Positions 53,705-62,700 of a stretch of DNA of 64,000 bases are shown in pieces (position 1 is the stretch's first letter; every line of letters begins with the position of its first letter). Under the pieces are notes generated by a model. The model did not search any database. It worked only from the letters and a program-made list of their open reading frames with translations, and was not told where the DNA came from. A program made the position numbers and the translations under genes. The stretch comes from Lepidonotus clava (Eukaryota; Annelida; Polychaeta; Phyllodocida; Polynoidae): positions 52,540,374-52,604,373 of the forward strand of contig OW387133.1 of the NCBI GenBank assembly GCA_936440205.1. The letters are read 5' to 3'.

Positions 53705-56700
53705 GGAGCAGAGCGGAGGGCTGAACAATGATGTCTGAAGGAACAACTAATGCTAATTTCTTACAATGTTTTCATCACACATGATTTGCCTGAAAATAGG
53801 ATATTACATTCAACCACTTGGAAGAAAAGCTTAAAGGGCTAAAAGTTTTTGTTAAAATAGAAGTTAAAAAGAAATATTTGAGGGGACCACACAGTACAGG
53901 GACCTGCGGTGTTGGGAGGCTGTAATTTCTGTTCTTCCTTTGTTTTTTTCTTAGTAGCCTCTTTTGGTCTATACTACCAGCAATTTCTCTTTGGCTTCTT
54001 TAGTATTAGCAATTGACATTGACAATACTAATCAAAAGGTGGCAGGTCCAAACCTTGGCTATAATACTTCAGATACTTATGTCTTTATAAACTCAAGCTG
54101 ATATATATATCTATAGAGAAATACATTTTTTATGGACCGAATGTTACGTAAACCTACCCCAGGTTGGAGGAAGAGGTCCAAGTTCTTGTGTAGAAGCACT
54201 TGGTTGGAATGGTTTCCCAGACAGAAGCTTTGCAGGAACTCGTGAGCAAGTCGCAGCAACTCATGCATCCGGATGTCGTCGTTCTGAATGACACCATTTC
54301 ATCTCAACATTAATATGTACGAATTTCCCTCATCCCTTCCCCCTAGGATCAGCAAACAGGTGTCCATAATTGTTATAAATGCCTTTATTTTTAACTTATA
54401 ACGTATTCAGCAGCATTGCTAAATAGGATTTAAATTCATAACTATTTCTCAATTTCTCAATATTTTAGTACATCGACTGTCACAAATTACATTTTCGATT
54501 CAGTACAATATACACATATCTGAAACCGACACAAAATCCCGTCCTCCCCCATCCCCACTCCTCGAGAACAATATCGAACTAACCACTTCTATCTGAATTT
54601 ACCTTTTCGTAGGGGATCTGAAGCAATTCGAGGACGACTGCGTGCGCCCCCATGTTGCGCAGGAGCCGCTGCTCGTGCTTCTTGGGCTTCTTCTCCCCGC
54701 CCACGTCGCTCACACACAGCTTCATCAGCCGCTCAAGGATCTCCTTTATCGTCTTGTAGTTGCGAATGGCATCTGCGTTCATGGGTGGGCCCATGTCTAG
54801 TTCGATTGCAGAGCCTTCGCCAGTCAGCCCCTACAAATAAATGTGTTTTTTTTTTGTGTTTTTTTAAAAGAAGTCAATTACAACTACCTGACCTTCCAGC
54901 TCAGTAGAGGAGCTTAAGTTACAGAGACACTTTGTATGTACGAGAAAATCAAGAATATTTTCTACGGTTTAGAAGTATAGTTTTATGCTCTCACACGTGT
55001 ACTTTAAAATTAAATTACCTTAGCTTTTCTAATATAAATAAGGAGCATACTTACAATGCTGGTTGGTGCCACTTTCTTTTTATCCTTCTTCTCCTTTTTC
55101 TCTTTGTCCTTCTTGTCACCCTTGGAGACAAAATACATTTTCTTAATATCGAAACTTGAGAATAAGACTTACTATCTTCACAAATATCAATTTAAGGAAA
55201 AGCAAGATTTGACATTCAGAATGCATGAAAGTTTCACAAGATTCGTTTCAAGCACCATGTGTTAGTTTAAATATTTCAAGGTTTGTTCTAGGTCATCACT
55301 GATCAGCCCTTCACCACGACAACATATATCTCTAAAACGTCGGAAATACTCAGCACTTACCTTTTTCTGAGCAACGAATGGGAATAAACGAAACACATAT
55401 CTAAGTTCCATTTCTTTAGCAAAGAATCAACTGATTTGTTTTACCCATGTCTTTAAATTAGAAACAATTACTTTAGCATAAACAAATTTTCTAACTCTTT
55501 ACCGAGTATTCTGAACACACTTTCACAGTGAGCCAACTTTCTTGACAAGATAATGCAATGTACGTTTGAATTCAGTAATGACTTATTAATTCACTCTAAT
55601 TCATCCGGCGTTTGAAAACTAACGATTTTACAAAAATTCATTCTGGCTGCAAAAATGACAGAAATTTACCTTATCGTCTTCGGGAGACTCTTTGTCCTTT
55701 TTCTTCTTTTTCCCTGAATCCGACTTGGCCTTGTAGACCCAGAGCTCGGACTTTTCGACCAAAAGGCGCAGATCGTCTAGATCCGTCTTGATTTGTTTGT
55801 AGTTTTCTACATCACTCTCTGATACTAGGAGTTGTACCTAGTACAAAACGAAACATCATATTCTATTGATAACCTTGGTGATAAAGGAAAGACTGCACTA
55901 CCATATTGCATTCACAAACCTTTCTACATATTGGCTGGTTCTGGAATTTATTGCTCTACCAGTGTGCTTATAGTATCTAGAACTGCCATTTTACTCCAAA
56001 TAAAAACATCCATAGATGTATAATATACTTTTCCATGTCTTCTATTTGAATATAACTATAGTCGACGAACATCCATAGCACTTGTTTCAACCTACTTGTT
56101 TAAAAGCTTGTAGAACTTCTTGGCGTTGTGAGAAGTGTCTGAATAGTAGTTGCAGGGCCCCAGACACAAGGGCAGGGTAGTTGTGCATTACGAGGTTCAG
56201 CAATACGCGAAGGAACATGCGGCCTCCTTGGCCGTCTAGGTCAAGTTCAGCAGTCTCGGCGCTTAAGAGAAGGAAAAGGCGTATCAATTTATCAAATCTG
56301 TAGGAATTGCGTATTTCCAGCCACGATTAGGAGATATCATGCAACGTCGATTCGTCAAGTGGTGATAGATGAGAGGTACATACGACAGTTAACATTATGG
56401 CATCGTTTTCCTTACACAACTAGGATACAACATTGGTCAGGGGCACATATTACAGAACGATACCAACGAGCGTATACTATTTTTGACGGTACTTAATTCT
56501 TATCTCACTGGAAATTGTGTATTTGAAATATCGTATAAACTATGTTTTTACTTTGAATATTGCTATGAAGTAGAGCCGAAAGGTTCTTCTTAAATCAGAC
56601 CATGTTAACTAAGTTTTTTTGTTTGGTTTTCACTTAGAAAATATATATGCCTTATTTGTTCGCACCACCACCGTGAAATGTACATTAGTGTGATTAATCT

Positions 56701-59700
56701 ATATATAGCAGCACGACGTTTTACCCTCCTGGGTAATCTAAAACTTATAATATTATTGTGGCAACAAATACGGAAAGATTAGAGGACTAAACAGTGGTAA
56801 AAGAAAGTGAACATTGCTTCTTTAGTGAACATCAGCAACTTTGAGGGGCTAAACAGTTTGACATGATTTGATAATACACTATACCAATGTTTACATATGA
56901 CGTTCAGTGAACGTCAGAACCGACGTCATGCTGTTAGTATCAAACATGCTGATTGGTTAATCGACAGGAGTTGTCAGTTTGAACAATTCTTACGATTACT
57001 GAATCCAAAAATTCCTATGTGTACAACATTTATCCCTTCTAAACCCGTAAATACGTTCTAGCCTGGGGTGTGTACTAGTTTCCTTTTTCCAATCCTTTTT
57101 ATTATAGGGATAAATCTTATTTCTAGTTAACGTATAGGCTAAATTAGAATGGACATTACCTGCCCGTAGTTTAACATGGTACACACCCCTTTACCACCAC
57201 GGAATCAATTCTACATGCAAATAAATCACCTGATATTACCGTCTCAGAATCATACTTCCATGTTTGACCAAACTTGATATAAGAATCTGAACTATCGTTC
57301 AATGTTATATTCGATACACTTGGGGTTATATCATCTTGTAATAAAATCCTCATGCCTCTTAATCTACTTATGTATACTTATTGGGTGATGTTACTTAGAA
57401 GTATTCATCTTAAATCTCCCTCATGCCTCTCTTTTATTTTAGGAAAGCAATGCATCGGAAGCCATTCGACCGACTTGCTTACAACACCGATACATGTGGT
57501 GTTAGAACTAAGGGGTGTTTGTGATGCGTGTCCCCTTTATGCATGTGACAAATCAGGGGCTGTGAAGGACCGACATCCGATATTGCTTGGAGAAAAAGAT
57601 AATCATACTCCCAACACCATTGGTGATTCAATTATTCATCCGTAGGTAGGACCACCCAGCCTTGACTGTACAGACTTAAGAAGAAGCCACCATGCGTTCA
57701 CACGCACTAGTTGACAAGGGGTACCGGTGAGCCAAATTAGCGGCATTGCCTGCCTACCTCTTTCGCAGTGCATTGGGAATGATTGCAAATGTCGTGGATG
57801 TTAGGCCTTGCGCCAGGCCTTGCTCTGTCATATTGGTGGCAGCGTTAAAGTTGACCGCCGAACTGCAAGGGAACGTTTGGGCAATAAGTTCTGGAGTTCT
57901 GGTGGATTCAGGGACATTGGTTTTGTTAGCGTTAACGTCACACTCAAGGCTTGCCCTATGCTCAGAAGGCCCACAGCCTTTGAGCAAACCATCATCGTTA
58001 GGCAGCGGTGGCACTGTTATCATGCTTTGCACTTCTTGTGGAAGTGGAAAGGAAACATTCTGTACAACCACATTCTGTTTGGGAGCGTTTTCTTTAGGAA
58101 TTTGGTCTGCTTCCAGTTCTTGTTTCGCTTCTAGTTCACCAGGGCCTTGGTGACTACCTAACTCTGACTGTGCTAGTTCTTTGCTGTTTTGGGCCTCACA
58201 AGAATTGGGCACGTTTTTAAGACAGCTCGCGTCTATAGGAACTGCCTCAACTCTTTCAGAACTGAGGCCTGTTTCAGCGGGCTTTAACTGTATATCAGGC
58301 CTAGGCCGGCCCCCATTGGTTGGATCAGAATATGATAACTGCTCATAATGTCCGCAGTAAAAGTTAGTCTTCGCCATCAGAGGCCTTACAGGCCCTTTAG
58401 CATGAGATAACCCCTCCCCATTATTAACTGTAGCAGGACTGGGATTGTTATTGTTAAAACTACCAGACTCGTCTACATTTACGTTGATCATTTGGGGATT
58501 TTTCCCAACTTTATGGTGGTCATAACTAGGGGTGCTAGCATCTAGGTCGTGGCAAGGTGCATCGTAGCATTCGATGACTTTGGATTTCGTAGAAGCTATA
58601 TCTTCACGGCTGTGGCCAAAGAAGGAGGACAGCTTGTCGGGGCTTGGTTTGATGTCTGCATGAATATCGTGTGTGTTGTTTTCGCCTGTACAGTGACCAT
58701 TTGTCATATTCTCTCTGGATGCTGTCGAGATACCATCATCGGTGGCTTGCAGTTTGACGCGCTCTCCTATCTGTATATCATTTCCTTCACTTGACTTTCT
58801 TTGCGTTTCATCTGGTTCTATCATCTTGACCGGTTCTTCGCTGCTATCTTCAGGAACAACGCCACATGCTTTCTCGTCAAATGCTCGTTCAAGAATAAGG
58901 GCATCGCTGATATTCAAAGCCGGGAAACGCGTCCCTCTCTGTTCCTCCTGCTGTTCCTCCTGGTGCTGCCCGGAGCGCAGCGTGCCCAGGAGTTCTTCTG
59001 GTGACAGCACCACCCGCTCATACCTGGACCTGTACACCGGGCACGGCTTAGGCGAACAGATCTTCTGTGAGATTTTCACCCGCCTGACCAGCCTGCCCTT
59101 GGTCCTGGGACCCTGGAGGAAGGCCCTGCCGGCCGGCAGCGGGGAGCGGGGCGGGAAGGCCCAGCTGAAGGCCGACTGGAGGAGCTGGCGTACAGCCGGG
59201 GAGTCGGGCTCCAGGGGCGACAGCTTGGTGCCCATCACGTATATCATTTGGGACACCATCTCCTGGTTCTGTTCGCTACTGCTTAGGTTCAGTTTGGCGG
59301 GGAGGATGCCTTTGGCCGCGAACTTCTCGGTGAGTTTTTTCCTGCCTGGACCAGTGGCTGTCGGGGTCAAACCCTTTGTGTTTGGTTTGGTCGGTTGGGA
59401 GCGACCTGAAGGTGGTGTGGCAGGGCGTGGGTCTTGGTGCAGGGAAAGGGAGGGGTGGCTACAAAAGGAAACAAGTCAGTCATGGCGTTATACATATGGT
59501 CAGCTCGAGACGTATTCCTCAGGCTGAATGGACCCAATCAGTGATTACCCAAGTTACATGGATTTGGGGGGAAAGGGTAACGCTATGGGTCTATATTGTA
59601 TCGGGAAAACACAACATGAAACATGTCAAACTCATGGGATTAGAAAGTAAGCATTCGCATTCGATATTATTTTCAGAGAAGGAACCATGGGATATCCACA

Positions 59701-62700
59701 ACACTGATAGCACTACAGAAAAAAACACAACAAAAGCACAAACACAATACATAGTGAATACAAGAGATCTATCTGGTTAATAATACGTGTTTCTTAAATT
59801 TACATAGTTTCATAGAAAGTATGTTGTAGATCCTGGTATTATTTCTATTTACTATTATGCTACAGGATGACTATCAAGTAAATAAATCCCGTGAAAGTCA
59901 TCTGTAGATATCTAAATAAAGGCTCAACATATGCTTAAAGAAAGGAGACACATTTTAAGCACAGACAGCTTTTAAGACGCAAGTGTTATGCATAAAATGA
60001 AAACTTCTATTCTGTTGAAATCAGTAGGCTTGTTAAGAATATAGATTAAGAGGGCATCTGATAAATAGTGGAGAAATGGGTTTTATTTGAGTGTTTCATA
60101 GTGGTTTCAAGTTAGCGTAGTCAAATGTTCCCTTTCTCTTTTAGAATCAGATGTCCTTTAACGTGTTTTTCTCGCCAGTTATGGACAGACAGAGAAGAAT
60201 AAGTTAGATAGTTGACCAAACCGGGCTCCATGTTAACTTACGGGTCCTCGCCTCTGGTAATCCAAAATGACAGAAATTTAGCTACTTCTTTTGTTTATAA
60301 TTATGTAAATTCGTCAGGAAAGCCCTTATTTCAAGAGCACACCTTTAATGTGTAATTTTTGGTGAAGATAATTTAAATGAACACGACTTTGTTTCTTTAA
60401 TGTACTTGAATATTGTGTATACATGCACGGGCAAACCTTCATCTATTGTTTATATGCCTTCGTTGATTTAATTGAGAAGCCTATTTTCTGTGATCTATTT
60501 TCAAAGAGATGCAAAGCGATCCACGGCTAAATTATCATAAGGAAAATACTCGTATGGATATATTACCTGCCGCCGAATATATCTTCAGCCTGTGCGCCGA
60601 TGCTCTCCAGGTCAAGACCTTAAAATGAAGCATATTCTTTATTGGATCTTTAGAACGCCGAAGAATAAATTACATGTAATGCATTCAATATACAATCCTT
60701 TCTAAAATTGTCATCATTAGCAAAGATCCTGTATAATTACATTTGTGACATAGAATTACGATTCCAAAAGGCTTTGATTACCTTTTTCATTAATATTGAC
60801 GTTAACTAATACAGGGGTCATAACGGCCTTTGGCAAAAATATAGGAATTTTTATAGGAAATTTTTGGCGAAGATATAGGAGAATATAGGAGCTTTTAGGG
60901 CAAAAATATAGGAAAATATAGGAATTTTCGGCAATCTTTTTCAAAGATTATATTAGATACAGCTATTTCATCAGCATTTGGTATCAGTTTAGAGACTATC
61001 TTCAATTTAGAAATGAGTCTAATGAAAATAATACAGATATTTCAGAAGTGGAACTTGCAATTATTTTTGTACAATAGACTACCTTGACCGATAACATTCA
61101 AATCAATTACTCAATTCATGATCCACACCTCTCATTTTTGTGATATTGTTCTGATTGATTTCTAAAAACATTGCAATTATGCACGGTAAATCAGACTTTT
61201 CTGAGAAAAATATAGGAAATATAGGAATTTTTAGCAAAATATAGGAAAATATAGGAGTGCCAAAAAAATATAGGAAAATATAGGAAATATAGGAAAATAT
61301 AGGAACGTTATGACCCCTGCTAATACCTGTGGTATAACAGGCAACGAAAAATACTTAGATATGTCTGGGATTTATAGTACAATGTGTCAGCAAATGAAAG
61401 CGGTGTAGTGCAAGATTTTAGAGAATCACACATTTTGAATCATTTCAAGAGCGCATCCTTACAATAACTACTACCAGCAAAAACGCTATACTCAAGGCGA
61501 GTATATGTTGATGGTGAATATAAGACTTTGAAATAAGGGACTAGGGGACTAGGGGAGGGCTAGACATCACTAGAAGTTATACACACTCTGTCAAGGAAGA
61601 GAACGGCCCGTCTCGATTTCAAAAGGGTCAACCACCAATTGCATTTAGATCTACCTTATTCCTGTTTATATGTGGGGGGTGCATTCACTTTGGTGTGAAA
61701 GGATAATTTTACAAAGGAAGTGTCTTTCTAAAGACGAGATGAGTCCCACCAAACCTACGTAATAACTAGTTGTGTAGGATACTCAATAGCGGTAATAATT
61801 TGCTTAACACTCTATGTTCACTTTTCAGTTAGTTACCTAGTTAGATCTTAATACTACATGATCAATTAACTACATTTAACCTAGATCTGCTTGATTATCG
61901 AATACTTAAGAATTTTTTTGAAGGGACGAAACACCAAGGTAGTAAATATCGATCTACAATATCTTAAGAACGAGAACTTATTTTGTGTGACAGACCTGAA
62001 TAAAGAGCAAGTTTTGAATGCTCAAGTTTTGTGCTCTCATTCCCAACTATACATCTTCTATACTTAAAAGTGAGTCCTAAATATGTCTCCATTTTCATTA
62101 AAGGATTATAAGATCTACCGTCTGCATCTTAACGTTTCGAAACGATGGCTAAGAGCCGACCACCACCCGTGGACTAGTTATAAGAAGGGCATGCATGGAG
62201 AGAACACCTGGACCATCTTTATCTTGACTCGACTCGTTATGGTTTTTCTTGAAGACAGTAAGCAGCCATGCTATGCGGTAGTCAAGTCTCTCATTGAAAA
62301 TAAACTGAAAACAGGACGACAGTGAGGCTAGGTTAGCAGACTATATTAGTGGGAATTATGCATCACCAAAGTGGCAGTTGCGAGAGAGGGCCAAACCAAT
62401 GTGGCCCATGAGAAGTCATGACTTTTCCATTCAAACAGACCGTCGAGGCCTAAGTGTATTCAGACTGGTGTATTCCTGGTTTGATTTTTGGAATGTGAGT
62501 AAATAGACAATTGTTTGGACAGACATGGAACTGACGTTGGGTGAATCTGATTACAGGGTAATTGTGCACCGGCTGCGCCTGTGTAAGTTTTTGTAAAAGT
62601 GGTAGGAAGCAAGTCAAACTTAAATATACATTTAAAAGCGAAATTTTAATAGCAGAGCTATTGTTCAATTTGCTTGCATATCAATTATCATTATCAGGCA

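Noticed and set aside
57754-59370. Independent intronic gene for the 538-codon frame
   Set aside because: Not excluded, but there is no clear promoter or convincing ATG start, and both ends carry splice sites in the phase required by the neighbouring ITPR exons. Kept as an ITPR exon candidate.
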